A DNA stretch of 64,000 nt from contig CAKKNE010000002.1 in NCBI GenBank assembly GCA_918797485.1, forward strand, positions 276,501-340,500, read 5' to 3'. This document shows positions 45,801 through 56,502 of the stretch, in pieces. The stretch comes from Pelagomonas calceolata. Its lineage: Eukaryota > Sar > Pelagophyceae > Pelagomonadales > Pelagomonadaceae. Position numbers and translations under genes: made by a program. A model generated the notes under the pieces. That model saw only the letters and a list, made by a program, of their open reading frames with translations, was not told the origin of the DNA and made no database searches. The number at the start of each line of letters is the position of its first letter. Position 1 is the stretch's first letter.

Positions 45801-46675
45801 CTACCTTACGGTCCCGCTGTTCCCCCTAGCTGGGTCGCGGAAGCCCTCCTTCTCGACCTGTGCGGGAATAATCGATCGACGCGGCCCCTTTGTCGCTCGA
45901 CACAGTCCGCAACCTGGAGAAACCGCCGCTCGCGCCACTCCGCCTCCTGCTCGACGTCCCAGAGGCAGTGCTCCTCGATGTCGACCTGCGTGTTCGAGGT
46001 CGCGGCGACGGCGTACCGCGGAGGACGCCGCCGACGCGCGTCGGCGGGCGCCGGCACCAGGCAGTCGTCCGCCACGTCTAGAAGTCCCGCGCGCTCGATG
46101 CGCGGCTCGGCGTCGGCCGGGAGCTCGCAGAGCCCCTGGAGCACTTCGTCGGCGCCGGGTGCGCAGACGCCTAAAACATACGAGTTCACGAGAAGCCGTT
46201 CCTGCCACGCCGGCGGCGAGGATGTCACACGCACGAACGAAAACCGCGCCTTGTGCGCGCCCGGACCGACACGCGGCGTCGTGAGGAGCACAGCATCATC
46301 ATTCCATCGATACCCATAATACGACCCGCCGAACACGTCATGCCGGCACGACGGCGCGGCGTCGGTCTTGAGCAGAGACGGTTCGATGGCCGGCCGGTTG
46401 CCGGCGCCCTCGAATTCGTGCGACCATTTGTATTGAGGCCCTTGCGGCGCGTGTCTGAATCGCGAGCCATCAAACGAGCACCTCGGCGCCCTCTCGTTCG
46501 CGGCGATGAGGCGGAGGTTCTCGACCAACCTTGGCAGGCTGTCAAAGGCTGCCAATTCGACCTCTATGCGGCCCAGCGCGGCCGCATTCGTCGTCTTGAG
46601 GTCAAAGAATAGGCGTGGCGGAGCCAAAGCACCGGCTGTCGCAACAATTAACAGCGAGACGGCTGCAGGCTGCAT
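45801..46675 (-). CDS. Divergent cyclophilin-like protein with signal peptide
   Basis: A 276-residue protein from exons 46675-45902 and 45857-45801. I start at ATG 46673-46675 because MQPAAVSLLIVATAGALAPP is a clear signal peptide with an ALAP-type end; an in-frame ATG 36 nt upstream is an alternative. The next segment, LFFDLKTTNAAALGRIEVEL followed by LPRLVENLRLIA, and FDGSRFRHAPQGPQYKWSHE resemble cyclophilin strands and the active-site loop. However, the catalytic Arg/Gln pattern is not conserved, so isomerase activity is doubtful. The C-terminus is Cys- and Trp-containing (IEEHCLWDVEQEAEWRERRF). Splicing joins VADC to VEKEGFRDPARGN and a stop. Confidence 0.7.
45858..45901 (-). mobile_element. 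44-bp introner remnant
   Basis: On the coding strand it starts GTCGAGCG and ends GATTATTCCCGCACAG, followed by GTCGAGAA; the two duplications agree at 6 of 8 positions. The terminus is a decayed form of the family end. Phase 0. At 44 nt it is among the shortest introns here. Confidence 0.75.
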
Positions 46676-46878
46676 TTTGCTCTCCCTGGCAGCTTTTTGA
46701 GAGCTAGGCAAATCTCAGGCTGCACGCCGCACGAGGCGCTGAAAGAGGCAGGGGAATAGTGAATCCTGCTATCGGATATAAATACGTCAAATCGATAAGC
46801 GCTCGTACTCCGACCAGACAGCGGCACTGAGCACTAATCACTGGCAAGCACTCGGCAGTCGCGCGCGGCGCAGCACGC
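46676..46878. other. Divergent promoter region
   Basis: 203 bp between the cyclophilin-like and VPS26C starts, containing a TATA-like element at 46777-46784. Confidence 0.6.
46777..46784 (+). promoter_or_regulatory. TATA-box-like element
   Basis: TATAAATA, 95 bp upstream of the VPS26C ATG. A similar spacing is seen for TATATA upstream of the gene at 59293. Confidence 0.5.
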
Positions 46879-47688
46879 ATGGCGAGCTTCGATCACAGCA
46901 GCCTACAAGTGCGCGTCGACCGGGTCGACCGCGTCTATAGGCCAGGCGACGTGATCGCGGGCACCATCGTCGCCCGCGTGCGGAAAGGCTGGCGCCACCA
47001 GGGAGTCGGGCTGCGCGCGCTCGGCGCGGTCGAGATCGCGCACCACCTGCGGCCCTTCATGAACGAAGCGTCGGTGCTGACACCGCCGGGGCATTTCTCG
47101 GACGGCGAGCACGCGTTAAGGTTCGAGATCGAGCTGAGGCCCTGCCCCGGCGCCGAGCTCCTCGAATCCTATCACGGCAGTGCAAACGTTACGTACACGT
47201 TGATCTGTACCTGTCGCCGCGGGCCGCTGAGACCCGCCCTCGAGGCGCGGTGCGAGATTTTCGTCGAAGTCCCGTCGGGCCCGCCGCCGCAGCCGGCCCC
47301 GACGACGTTTATGGTCGCGCGCGAAAAAGGACTGCGGGTCGCGGGTAAAGTGGACTCGACGCGGTGCTTGCTCGATCGCCCCTTCACGGGCGAGCTGCGA
47401 ATCGACGAGTGCGCCGAGCGCATACGATCCGTGGACATCGCCCTGATGCGGCGCGAGACCGTAAGCGGCGTCCTGGGGCGGGCCGCAGAAGTCCGCAGAA
47501 CCCAGATTGTGGATGGCGACGTCACGCGGGGAATCGATATCCCGATCCACGTCTTTTTTCCACGCCTCTTCGCCTGCCCGAGCCTTGCTATCGACGGCCT
47601 GAGCGTCGCGTTCGAGGTGGATGTTGTTGTGTCTTTCGGAGAGGGCCTGGTCGCCAGGGAGTCGATTCCCGTGGTGCTGTATCGCTGA
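46879..47688 (+). CDS. VPS26C (DSCR3) retriever-complex subunit
   Basis: A 269-residue arrestin-fold protein of the retriever complex, which recycles membrane cargo from endosomes with the CCC and WASH complexes. It resembles VPS26C along its whole length: VYRPGDVIAGTIVARV near the start, then LLDRPFTGELRIDECAERIR, SVDIALMRRETVSGVLG, QIVDGDVTRGIDIPIHVFFP and LFACPSLAIDGLSVAFEVDV. The length is slightly under the typical 297 residues of animal VPS26C. No introns. ATG 46879, stop TGA at 47686-47688. No other retriever or WASH subunit was recognised in the window. Confidence 0.92.
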   Translation: MASFDHSSLQVRVDRVDRVYRPGDVIAGTIVARVRKGWRHQGVGLRALGAVEIAHHLRPFMNEASVLTPPGHFSDGEHALRFEIELRPCPGAELLESYHGSANVTYTLICTCRRGPLRPALEARCEIFVEVPSGPPPQPAPTTFMVAREKGLRVAGKVDSTRCLLDRPFTGELRIDECAERIRSVDIALMRRETVSGVLGRAAEVRRTQIVDGDVTRGIDIPIHVFFPRLFACPSLAIDGLSVAFEVDVVVSFGEGLVARESIPVVLYR

Positions 47689-47909
47689 TGGTTGTTGTAA
47701 TTTTTGAGTTGTAATTCTGGGCAGTTTCTCAGCGGCTTGGGCCCGCACGCTAGGGTGCGATTTACGCACGGCGTTCTGTACGTGAGAAACGGTCCAGCGT
47801 AAATAACGCCATGTTTTGCGCATGTCGGAGCGGCCCGGTGCGACTTGTAAACTAGTAACAGGGATAGTATTTACTCAGAGGCCAGGCGTGCCCAACATAC
47901 ACGCGACCT

Positions 47910-50900
47910 TCAGCGGCTTTCAAACCCAAACCAGAAGAACACGAAGCACGTCAGGCACTCGTACGCCACCGCGAAGAGGAAGAGCCGCAGGTGGGCCGCC
48001 GGCGCCGCCGCGGGGTCGAAGCCGAAGCAGCGCAGGACCGCGTCGCCCGCGAGCGGCGCCGACCGGTACTTCTGCGCGCCGACCTTGGACGTCAGGTACA
48101 GCTCCGGGATGCCCGAGAACTCGTGGACCACGAGGGCCTCGTAGCCCGACGCCGCCGGCAGCGCGCGCGCCACGCGGCGCCACGCGGCCGGCAGGTCGTC
48201 GGGGTCCGCGAAGAAGCCGCAGAGCAGCAGGTTGAAGAGGAGCACGAGCGACGCGGCCGCGTTCGCCACCGAGTCCGAGGGCGCCAGGGCCCCGAGGCAC
48301 CGGCCCAGCGCCGCGAAGGCGTAGTGGAGCTGCAGCGCCGCGGCGATGAAGCCTAGCCCAGCCGCGGCCGTCGGCGCGCCGCGCGCGACGGCGAGCGCGA
48401 GGCCCGCCGTGAGCACCGGCGGCAGCAGCCGCAGCGGCAGGACGTCGCCCACGCCGCACATGGCCAGGAACGCCGCCGGCCCGCCGTACGAGTCGCGCTC
48501 GCGCGCGAGCAGCCGCGCCGCGCGCCGCGCGCGCGGCGGCGCCGACAGCGCCGACAGGCCCACGGCCACGCAGAGCACGAAGGCCAGGCCCAGCCGGTCC
48601 TGGATGCCCGCCGCGGACCCGTTGCGCGCCGGCAGGTTGGCGAAGGCCAGGCCCAGCACGAGGCCGACGGCCGCGGCGGGCCCGTAGTGCAGCGCGAGGA
48701 GGCTCGCGTCGCGGCGCACGCCCCGCCACTCGCGCGCCGCCAGGAGGCGCAGCGTCGCGTAGCCGTAGGGCGGCCGCCGCGCCGCCGGCACGGCCGGCGC
48801 GACGAACGCGCCGCGGAAGGGCCGCGGCCGCGCGGGCGCCGCGAGCGCGCCGAGGCGCTCGGCCGACGCCGACAGGTCCAGCAGCGCGTCGGCGGGGTTT
48901 GCGGCGTCCGGCGCGGCGGCGTCGACGTCCGCCGGCGGCCCGAGGAAGCGGAGGCGGCCGCCGGCGACGAGCGCGACGCGGTCGAGCAGGCGCACGATCT
49001 CGCGCCGCGGCTGGTGCAGCACGCAGACGACCGTCGTGCCGCCCCGGGCGAGGGCCGCGAGGCGGCCCACAACCTTGAGGGCCGTGGCCGCGTCGAGGCC
49101 CGTCGTCGGCTCGTCCGCGAGGACGAAGCGCTTCCGCGCGAGCAGCGCGGTCGCGAGCGTCGCGCGCCGCCGCTGGCCGCCCGAGCAGCGCCAGAGGCGC
49201 GTCGCGTGGAGCGCCGCGCCCGTCAGGCCCAGGGCCTCGGCCTCGCGCAGCGCGCGCGCCGCGGCCCTTTTCTTCGGCCAGCGCGCCGGCAGCCGGAGCC
49301 GCGCGTGGAAGCGCAGGTGCTCGGCGACGGTCAGGTGCGGCGGCAGGATGTCGTCCTGGGGCGCGAAGGCCGCGGCGAAGCGGCGCTGCGCCGGCGTCGC
49401 CACGGCGCCGTCGAGCGCCACGAGGCCCGACGGCGCGCCCGACGTCCGCCGGCCGCTCAGCACCGCGAGCAGCGACGACTTGCCCGCGCCGCTCGGCCCC
49501 AGCAGGCCCGTCAGGCCGCCCGCGGCGACCTCCAGCGAGACCTGCTCGAGGACGACGCGCCCCGTCGTCAATTTTAAACCGACGCGCGAGCACGCGAGCC
49601 GCCCGGGCTCGCCGTCCGCGGCGTCGTCGTCGTCCTCCTCGCCGTCGTCCAGCAGGGGCGCCGCCAGCGCGTCCGGCGCCGCCGGGTTCTCCTCGTCGGC
49701 GCCCGCGTCTTCCGGCGCCTCGCGCGCCGCGGGCTCCGCGAACGGGCGCTTCTCGGCGGCGTCGTCGACGTCGGCGGCGGAGCGGAGCGCGTGCGCGAGC
49801 GCCGCGACGCCCAGCGCGGCGACGACGACGAGGCCCAGCCGCAGGAGGGCCGCGTCCGCCGCGCTCGACACCGTGGGCAGGCCGAGCGTCGACAGGATCT
49901 GCGTCACCGTGACGTAGAGGTCCGAGGGGAACGTCGGGTCGCACTTGTGCGCGTCGATGACGTAGTACTGGGGCCCGCCGGGCACGGCGTCGGCGACGTT
50001 CGCCGGGGGGTGGTCGCCGTAGCGCGCGCCGGCGAACTCGCCGACGACCGCGGCGCGGTACGCGTGGAAGAGCGCGTCGGCGCGCGCCGCCGCGCCCGTC
50101 GCCGCGCGCGACAGGGCGCCCAGGGCGTCCGCCCCGCCCTGCGCGAGGCCGCCCGCCGTGTCGTGGGCCTTGGACTCGACCGACACGGCGACGCCCCCGA
50201 AGAGCGCCATGAGCAGCGCGCCGAGCGCGCCCGCGGCGTTCGCGACCTCGGCGCGGATGCGCGCGGCGCCCAGCGCCAAACACAGACAGCCCGCCGCGGC
50301 CGAGGCGCCGCCCAGGGCCGCGGCGAAGCGCAGCACGCACCAGCCCGCGCAGCGCGGCCGCAGGCCCGCCGCCGGGTAGACGACGAGCGCGAGCGCGAGC
50401 GCCGGCGCGAGGCGCAGCAGCACGAGGTCGCAGCCGAGCACCGCCGCCAGGTGCGCCGCGCGCCCGTAGAGCCCGCCCAGCGCCGCGCGCTCGCCGTCCG
50501 CGCAGGCCGCCTCCTCGCGGAACGCCGCGAGCGCGCTCAAACTCAAACACGTCACGAAGAAGAGCGCGAAGAAGATGGCGCCGACGCGCCGCTGGGCGCC
50601 GCCGAGGTCGCGCGGCAGGTCCGCGTCGACCGTGCCGAGGCAGACGGCCGCCAGCACGGCGCCCGCGAGGTGCAGACACAACGACGCCGGCGCGCGCGCG
50701 ACGCGCAGGAGCTGCCGGTCGCAGAGCGCGCGCAGCTGCGTCCGGCGGTCCGCCCTCTTAAACTTCGCGCCGGCCACGGCCGCCGCCGGCACGATCTGCC
50801 GGGCGCGGACGTCGTCCGGCGCGTCGCCGAGGCTCGCCGGGTCCGCGCAGAGCGCGTCGAGGACCGCGTCGCCGGGGTTCGCGCCCGGAGGTCCGAGCCG

Positions 50901-53206
50901 CGCCGCCAGGGCCCGCAGGTCCGCCGCCGCGCCGCGCCAGACGACGACGCCGGCGTGGATGAAGCAGCAGCGGTCGACGAGCGCCAGGATCTCGGACCGC
51001 GGCTGGTGCAGCGTGCAGAGCACGGCGACGGGCCGGCCGCCGCCGCCGCCGCGCCGCGCGACGCGCCCGAGCGCGCGCGCGAGCCGCAGCGCCGCGCGCG
51101 CGTCGAGGCGCGACGTCGGCTCGTCCAGGAGCAGCGCCGCCGGCGCGCCCAGCAGCTCGGCCGCGACCGACGCGCGCCGCGCCTCGCCGCCCGAGCAGCC
51201 CCGCTGCGCGGCGGGCGCCTCGTCGTCGGCGCCCCGCGCGCCCAGGAACGTGCCGGCGCAGGCCTCGAGCTCCAGCGCGCGGAGCACGCGCCGCACGGCC
51301 CGAATTCTTTCACTCGCGGGCTCGTCGGCGGGCCGGCGCAGGCGCGCGTGGAAGAGGAGGTGCTCCGCCACGGTCAGCGTCGGCGGGAGCCCGGAGTCGT
51401 CCTGCTCGACGAACGCGAGCGTCGCGCGCCGCGCGCGGCTGCCGAGGACGCGGCCGCCGACCTCGACGGCGCCCCGCTGCCGCGCGCCCCGCGGCGCGCG
51501 GCCGCCGATGGCCCGCAGCAGCGACGACTTCCCGGCGCCCGACGGGCCCATGACGCAGCCCACCTCGCCCGCGGGCGCGCACCCGTCCGCGCGCTTCACG
51601 ACGAGCGCCGCGCCACACGCGAGGCCCACGCCGCGCCACGCGAGGTCCAGGCCCTCGTCTTCACTAGAATCGAGCTCGTCCTCGTCGTCCTCCGCCGCCG
51701 CGAAGTCGAGCGCGATCTCGCCCTCGATCCTCATACCCTCGCGCCGGAGCGGGCTCGTCAGGAAGGCGCGGAGGCTCAGCCCCAGCACCAGCGCCAGGGC
51801 CGCGGCGAGGAGCGCGAACTGGTGCGCGTGCAGCGTTTCGACGGGCCGGCGCAGGTCGAAGGTCCACGCCGAGACCGCGGGCTGCGGCCTGTGGACGTGG
51901 TCGACGACGGGGATGTCGGGCGCCGCCGTGGCGTTGTCGTAGAGGCAGTTGCCGACGTGGCACCTGCGTGTGCATCGCGATGACCGGAGGCGACGACCTC
52001 GCTCGAGAGACCCGCACCGCCGCGCCGGCTAGCGGAATTGAAGGCGCCGCGGGATTCGAACGCCGCGCCGCGCGTGAAGGGGAAGCCCTTCTCGTCGCCG
52101 AGGTGGTCCTGGTTCAGGTAGCACCGCCTCGCCGACGGCGGCGCGCCGTCGACCGCGTCGAGCTCGCACACGAACTCCGTCGCGACGACGTTCCAGACGG
52201 CCTCCGTCGACTCGCACGTGCCGGCACCCGCGTCCGCAAAGGCGCCGTCGTCGTCGTCCGCGGCGTGGTCGTAGGGGCAGCAGAGCGGGTTCTCGACGTG
52301 GTAGCGCTTCCCGTGCATGACGTCGTCGTCGGTGCCCGGCGCCGCCTGGCAGCAGCCCGTCGGCGACTTGGTCGCGCACTCGTGCTCGCAGACGTACTTG
52401 TGCGTGCACTCGTCGTAGGTCCAGCCCGGGCAGCGCGGCAGGTCCGCCGGCGGGCAGTCGATGTGCGTGCGGGCGCACTTGAGCGTGAGGCACCGCTTCG
52501 CGGGGTCCCAGGCGCACGTGCCCTGGGAAAACTGGCAGCCCGTGAGGTTGCCCGTGAAGTAGGCCGCGTAGTCGAAGTCGTTCTGGCCCGGAAACTTGGC
52601 CGCGTCCGCGCGGTACGTGCCCAGGCGCCACGCGACCTCGGCGTGGTCCGCGAAGGCCGTCAGGTCGAAGGACGCGCTCGGCGCGTTCACCGTCGGCAGC
52701 AGGCACAGGGTGCTCGCGGCGCCGGGCCCGCAGACGCTGCACGAGAAGCGCTTGCCGCTGACCAGCTCCTCGGCGACGGGCTCGACGGCCCCCGCCGAGC
52801 AGTTCCGGGCCCTTTGATTGCCGCGGCGCGGGCACGCGGCCACGTCGGCGCAGACGTCGCACGCCGTGCCGTTCCAGCCGGCGCAGCAGCGGCCCCACGA
52901 CGGCTCCGGGTTCGCCGCGGCGGCGCGCGACGCGTTGTTCAGGCGGCGCCACTCGTCCTCGCCGTCGCGGCCGCAGACGCAGGTCGCGCAGTTGTCCTTC
53001 TGGACGAACTTGCTGCCCTTGGCGCTGCCGACGAAGGCGAAGAGCGTCGCGTCGTTCGCGCACGGCGGCGCCGTCTCGTCGACGTGGATGCAGGCCTTTG
53101 AGACGTCGTGCGTGGCTGTCGCGGCGCTGTCATGCGTCGCGGCGGTCGCAATAGCGGAGACGCAGGCCGCGGTGAACCAGAGGAGGCAATGGGTCACTTT
53201 TGTCAT
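47910..53206 (-). CDS. Full-size ABCG-type transporter with large Cys-rich N-terminal ectodomain
   Basis: A 1732-residue transporter from exons 53206-52062 and 51963-47910. A signal peptide (MTKVTHCLLWFTAACVSAIA) leads into a roughly 400-residue ectodomain with more than 30 Cys (CCAGWNGTACDVCADVAAC, CPGWTYDECTHKYVCEHEC). A membrane helix (LLAAALALVLGLSLRAFL) follows. NBD1 has GPSGAGKSSLLRAIGG, CSGGEARRASVAAELL and LLLDEPTSRLD. TMD1 has five to six helices and a lumenal loop. NBD2 has GPSGAGKSSLLAVLSGRR, CSGGQRRRATLATALL and LADEPTTGLDA, then TMD2. The order NBD-TMD-NBD-TMD is that of full-size ABCG/PDR pumps, while the Cys-rich leader recalls plant ABCG24/28. Substrate unknown; lipids or xenobiotics are usual. 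Confidence 0.9.
51964..52061 (-). mobile_element. 98-bp intron in the ABCG gene, probable old introner
   Basis: Coding-strand start GTTCGAATCCC, end GATGCACACGCAG, then GTGCCACG. Splicing in phase 2 gives TRGAACHVGNCLYDN and continues the Cys-rich domain. The terminus fits the family, but the duplication is no longer recognisable. Confidence 0.7.
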
Positions 53207-53658
53207 GTGGCAGGTGATCTGGCCCTATGTTTGAAGCGAAGCTTGTAGTATACTATCAGAGTAGGCTGTTAGCGATGCGAATCCATCGTCTGAGTCGCTG
53301 CCAGCTGTATATACACCCTTTTGGCTTCTGCTAAATTTGGCAAAAACCCGCCCGTTTTGCGGCGGTCTTTGCCGCTGGTATTCTTACGCTCAAAGCTCGG
53401 GAGAAGGCTTTTCTCGACCCGTGGACAAGCGACGGGTCCGCGCCCAAAATGCCAACTTTTGAGTCCAGCACAAACCAAAACGGGCAGGAACTCGGCGCCC
53501 AGAAGCGCGCGCCCGCTAAAAAGAGGCTGTGGTAGCCACCAACACGTCTCAGCTCTCGCAACTCCTCGAAAGCAGGCGTTGTTGGCACCGCTGGTGCTAG
53601 CTGGGCAGCTAACAGACACAGTCGCACCTCGTACACCGACGCCGATCATACAGGGAAC
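53207..53658. other. Divergent promoter region (ABCG / CAMSAP)
   Basis: 452 bp with TATATACA near 53308 and lower GC than the flanking genes. No gene. Confidence 0.5.
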
Positions 53659-55965
53659 ATGTACGCGGACGCCCAAAGCTACCCGACCATCCCCGAAGCC
53701 GTGACGCCGCTGGCGGCCTGCGCGGCCTGGGCCGAGGCCTTTGTGGCGGCGCCGGACGACGCGGCCGTCGACGAGGAGGCGCTGCGCGCGCCGGAGCGCT
53801 TCGCCGCGGCCGTCGCGGCGGCGCACCGCGGCGCGGACGAGGGCGTCGAGGCGGCGGTCGCGCGCCAGCCCGCGCTCCGGCTCATGGCGCGGCCCGTCGA
53901 GCTCAAGTCCGCGGCGGCCGACGACGAGCGCTGGCTCCTGCCGCAGCTCTCCGGGCTCGTCGCGGCGCTGCGCGGCGGCGCGGGATGCGTCCTCGTCGCG
54001 ACGGCGACGGACGCGCTCTGCGTCGGCCTCGCGCGGCGGCCGGTCGCGGACGAGGACGCCGAGGACGACGGCGCCGAGGCGCCGCTCCGCAGCGTCTGCT
54101 TCGACCCGCGGCCGCGGCCGGCGCTCGCGCAGCGGACGCCCGCGGCGCTGCATTTTACGTCCTCGAAAGCGCTGCAGCTGCACGTGCTCGCGCTCCTCAC
54201 GGCGGAGACGGACGACCGCCGCGCGACGCTCGGCGTCGTCGTCTCGGGCGCGCGGCGCGACGCGTCGCGGCTCGCGCTGCTCGAGCGCGACGCGGCGGCC
54301 ATCCGCCGCGCCGAGAAGAAGCGCGCCATCGAGCGCCAGCGCGCCGAGATCGAGCAGCTCCGCCGCGCGCTCCGGCCCGCGGCGCAGGCCGCCGCGACGC
54401 GGTCCGGCGACGGCGAGCAGTTCGTGGCCTTCGGCGAGCGGCTCTACGCCGAGCTGCGGGGCGCGGCCCTCGACGCCGGCGCCGCGTCGCCGCTCGAGGC
54501 CGCGACGCGCGCGTACGAGGCCGCGGCCGCGCGGCCGCTGACGGGCGCGGCCGCGCGGCTCCTGGCGTCGGCCGACGGCGACGACTTCCTGCGCGCCGGC
54601 GCGGCGCTCTACGCGGCCGCGCGCGCGGCCGCGGCGCCGTCGGCGTCGTCGTCCTTCGCCGCGTCCTCCGTGGCGTCCTTCGCGACGACGGCGGCCTCGG
54701 TCGCCGACGCGCCGCCGGAGCCGCCCTTCGCGACGTCGGCCTCGTTCGCCCCCCCGGAGCCGCCGCGACCCGTTCCCGCCGCGGCGGCGCCGCCCGCGGA
54801 CGACGCCGCGGACCGGCGGTCGACGGCGGCGACGGACGGCGGCTCCGAGGCCCCGGGCGACGACGACGCGCCGCCGCCGCTGCGCCTCGACGCGGACGAG
54901 GGCGACGACCGCCTCGACGTGCCGACGCCGTTCCGCGGCGGCGCGACGCCCCTGTCCGAGGCCGCGGACGCGACGGGCGGCGACGACGACGACGTGCTGC
55001 TCCAGTCGGCGGCGCCGCCGCGCGCGGCCGCGGCGTCGCCCGAGGGCCTCGTCGTCGACGTCGGCGCCGCGGACCGGCGGCCCCTCGTCGCGTCGTACGG
55101 CAGCGATTCCGAGGACGGCGCCGCGGCGGAGCCGCCGCCGCGCGTCCCGCCGGCGGGCTGGGCCGCCGAGTACGACATGGGCGCGGCCGCGCGGCCGCCG
55201 CCGGCCCGGCCGGCGCCGCCCGCCGCGCGGCGCCGGAGCGGCGGCGACGTCGTCGAGGTCGACCTCTTCGACGACGCGGCGCCCGACGCGGCCGCGCGGA
55301 AGCAGCGCATGGAGCGGTTCCAGCAGATGCGCGAGAAGCGCGCGCGCGCGATGGACGAGTCGCGGCCCGCGTCTTGCCATCGCGCGTTTTTTTTACCGGT
55401 GTTCACCGGCGCGACGCCGCCCGCGCGGCCATCACCCGGTGCCTGGTTCTTGACTGGTCGAAAACACAGGCGGCGGCGGCTCGAGAAGGAGCACCACGCG
55501 GCGCTCCGGGCCGGCGGCTTCGCGCACAACGCCGACGCCTCGAAGCCAACGCCGTCGAAACGGGCGGGCCCGCCGCCCGTCGGGCGCGGCCGGCTCTGCA
55601 ACGCGAAGACGCTGGCGAACGCGCTGCAGCAGATCTGCCTCGCGGGGCCGCACTGCGCGGACCGCCTCGCGGCGGCGCTCGCGAGCCTCAAGGCGTCGCC
55701 GGCGGACCACCACGTCGTCGTGCTCAAGGACGACGGCGTGCGCACGTTCCGCGGCGTCTACGCCGTGGGCCGCGGCGGCGCCTGCGAGAAGATCCACGGC
55801 CGCGGGCCGGCGCGCTTCGCCGAGGCGGACGTCGCGACGTTCCTCAAGTTCAACTCGGCCCGCCGCGCGTTCGTCAAGCTGCCGTCGAGGTCCTTCTCGC
55901 TCACGACCGACGCGGTCATGCTCTCGGCCTCCGTGCTGCCCAAGAACAAGCCGGTGCTCTACTAG
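53659..55965 (+). CDS. CAMSAP/Patronin-like protein with C-terminal CKK domain
   Basis: A 731-residue microtubule minus-end binding protein candidate (exons 53659-55358 and 55470-55965). The C-terminal 120 residues match the CKK domain: NAKTLANALQQICLAGPHCA, DHHVVVLKDDGVRTFRGVY, KIHGRGPARFAEADVATFLK and FNSARRAFVKLPSRSFSLTT follow the CAMSAP order (ALTHVCLAGP, IHGxGP, YNSxRKxF in animals). The N-terminal 150 residues may be a diverged CH-like domain. Next come a basic coil (RRAEKKRAIERQRAEIEQLR), a long Pro/Ala/Asp-rich disordered region and a helix (RKQRMERFQQMREKRARAM) joined by splicing to DERRRLEKEHHAAL. ATG 53659, stop TAG at 55963-55965. Confidence 0.88.
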   Translation: MYADAQSYPTIPEAVTPLAACAAWAEAFVAAPDDAAVDEEALRAPERFAAAVAAAHRGADEGVEAAVARQPALRLMARPVELKSAAADDERWLLPQLSGLVAALRGGAGCVLVATATDALCVGLARRPVADEDAEDDGAEAPLRSVCFDPRPRPALAQRTPAALHFTSSKALQLHVLALLTAETDDRRATLGVVVSGARRDASRLALLERDAAAIRRAEKKRAIERQRAEIEQLRRALRPAAQAAATRSGDGEQFVAFGERLYAELRGAALDAGAASPLEAATRAYEAAAARPLTGAAARLLASADGDDFLRAGAALYAAARAAAAPSASSSFAASSVASFATTAASVADAPPEPPFATSASFAPPEPPRPVPAAAAPPADDAADRRSTAATDGGSEAPGDDDAPPPLRLDADEGDDRLDVPTPFRGGATPLSEAADATGGDDDDVLLQSAAPPRAAAASPEGLVVDVGAADRRPLVASYGSDSEDGAAAEPPPRVPPAGWAAEYDMGAAARPPPARPAPPAARRRSGGDVVEVDLFDDAAPDAAARKQRMERFQQMREKRARAMDESRPASCHRAFFLPVFTGATPPARPSPGAWFLTGRKHRRRRLEKEHHAALRAGGFAHNADASKPTPSKRAGPPPVGRGRLCNAKTLANALQQICLAGPHCADRLAAALASLKASPADHHVVVLKDDGVRTFRGVYAVGRGGACEKIHGRGPARFAEADVATFLKFNSARRAFVKLPSRSFSLTTDAVMLSASVLPKNKPVLY
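55359..55469 (+). other. 111-bp intron in the CAMSAP-like gene, probable introner
   Basis: Starts GTCGCGGC, ends GACTGGTCGAAAACACAG, followed by GCGGCGGC; the eight-base flanks agree at 6 of 8 positions. The length is a multiple of three and it has no stop, so the frame reads through. However, the translated insert is non-helical while removal gives a continuous charged helix (RARAMDERRRLEKEHH). Confidence 0.7.
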
Positions 55966-56013
55966 GACTTGAGAGGTCTAAGTTTTGCTTCCTTACTACA
56001 CACATTACAAGCT

Positions 56014-56502
56014 TCACAGCTCGATCGTCGCGTCCGTGTCCGCGGCGACCTTGTCGGCCGCGAGTATGTTCTCGGCCGTGTCGGCTTCGTCGGGCTCGCA
56101 GCCCGCGGCCAGGCGCATCGATTGGTAGGCGGCCGCCGCCGCCGCCCGGGCCGTCTCATCGAGCGTCGCGGCCGCCAGAACCTGGATCAGCGGGCCGTCG
56201 TCGCCGGCGAGCACGCGCGCGCCGCCCGCGGCGGCCGCCGCGTCGTCGGGCACGACTGCGCCCGAAAGCAGCGCCACGAGCGCCCGGAGCGCGTCGCCGT
56301 CGGCGCCTCCGGTGAGCAGTTTCGCGCGGTCGCCCGCGAGCGCCCGCGCGGCATCGGTGCTCGCGGTATCATTGGCGGCGTCGCTTGGCGGTGGCGTGGC
56401 CGCGGCGTCTCGCGCGAGGGACGCCTCGAGCGCCTGCCAGGACGGCAGCGTCACGCCGCGCTTGCAGAGGTCGCCGACGGCGTGTGATTTGTGTTTGCGC
56501 AT
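56014..56502 (-). CDS. Hypothetical small helical protein
   Basis: A 162-residue protein with no family I recognise. The N-terminus is basic (MRKHKSHAVGDLCKRGVTLP); the rest is Ala/Asp-rich and predicted helical (DALRALVALLSGAVV, GPLIQVLAAATLDETARAAA), which would suit an armadillo- or HEAT-like helical pair. It ends in acidic ATIEL. ATG at 56500-56502, stop TGA. Its stop lies 49 bp from that of the convergent CAMSAP-like gene. Codon bias matches other genes here. Confidence 0.6.
   Translation of the reverse strand: MRKHKSHAVGDLCKRGVTLPSWQALEASLARDAAATPPPSDAANDTASTDAARALAGDRAKLLTGGADGDALRALVALLSGAVVPDDAAAAAGGARVLAGDDGPLIQVLAAATLDETARAAAAAAYQSMRLAAGCEPDEADTAENILAADKVAADTDATIEL

Noticed and set aside
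52050-52062. tRNA B-box-like GTTCGAATCCC on the minus strand
   Set aside because: No matching A-box or acceptor stem around it, and it coincides with the start of an intron required to keep the ABCG frame.
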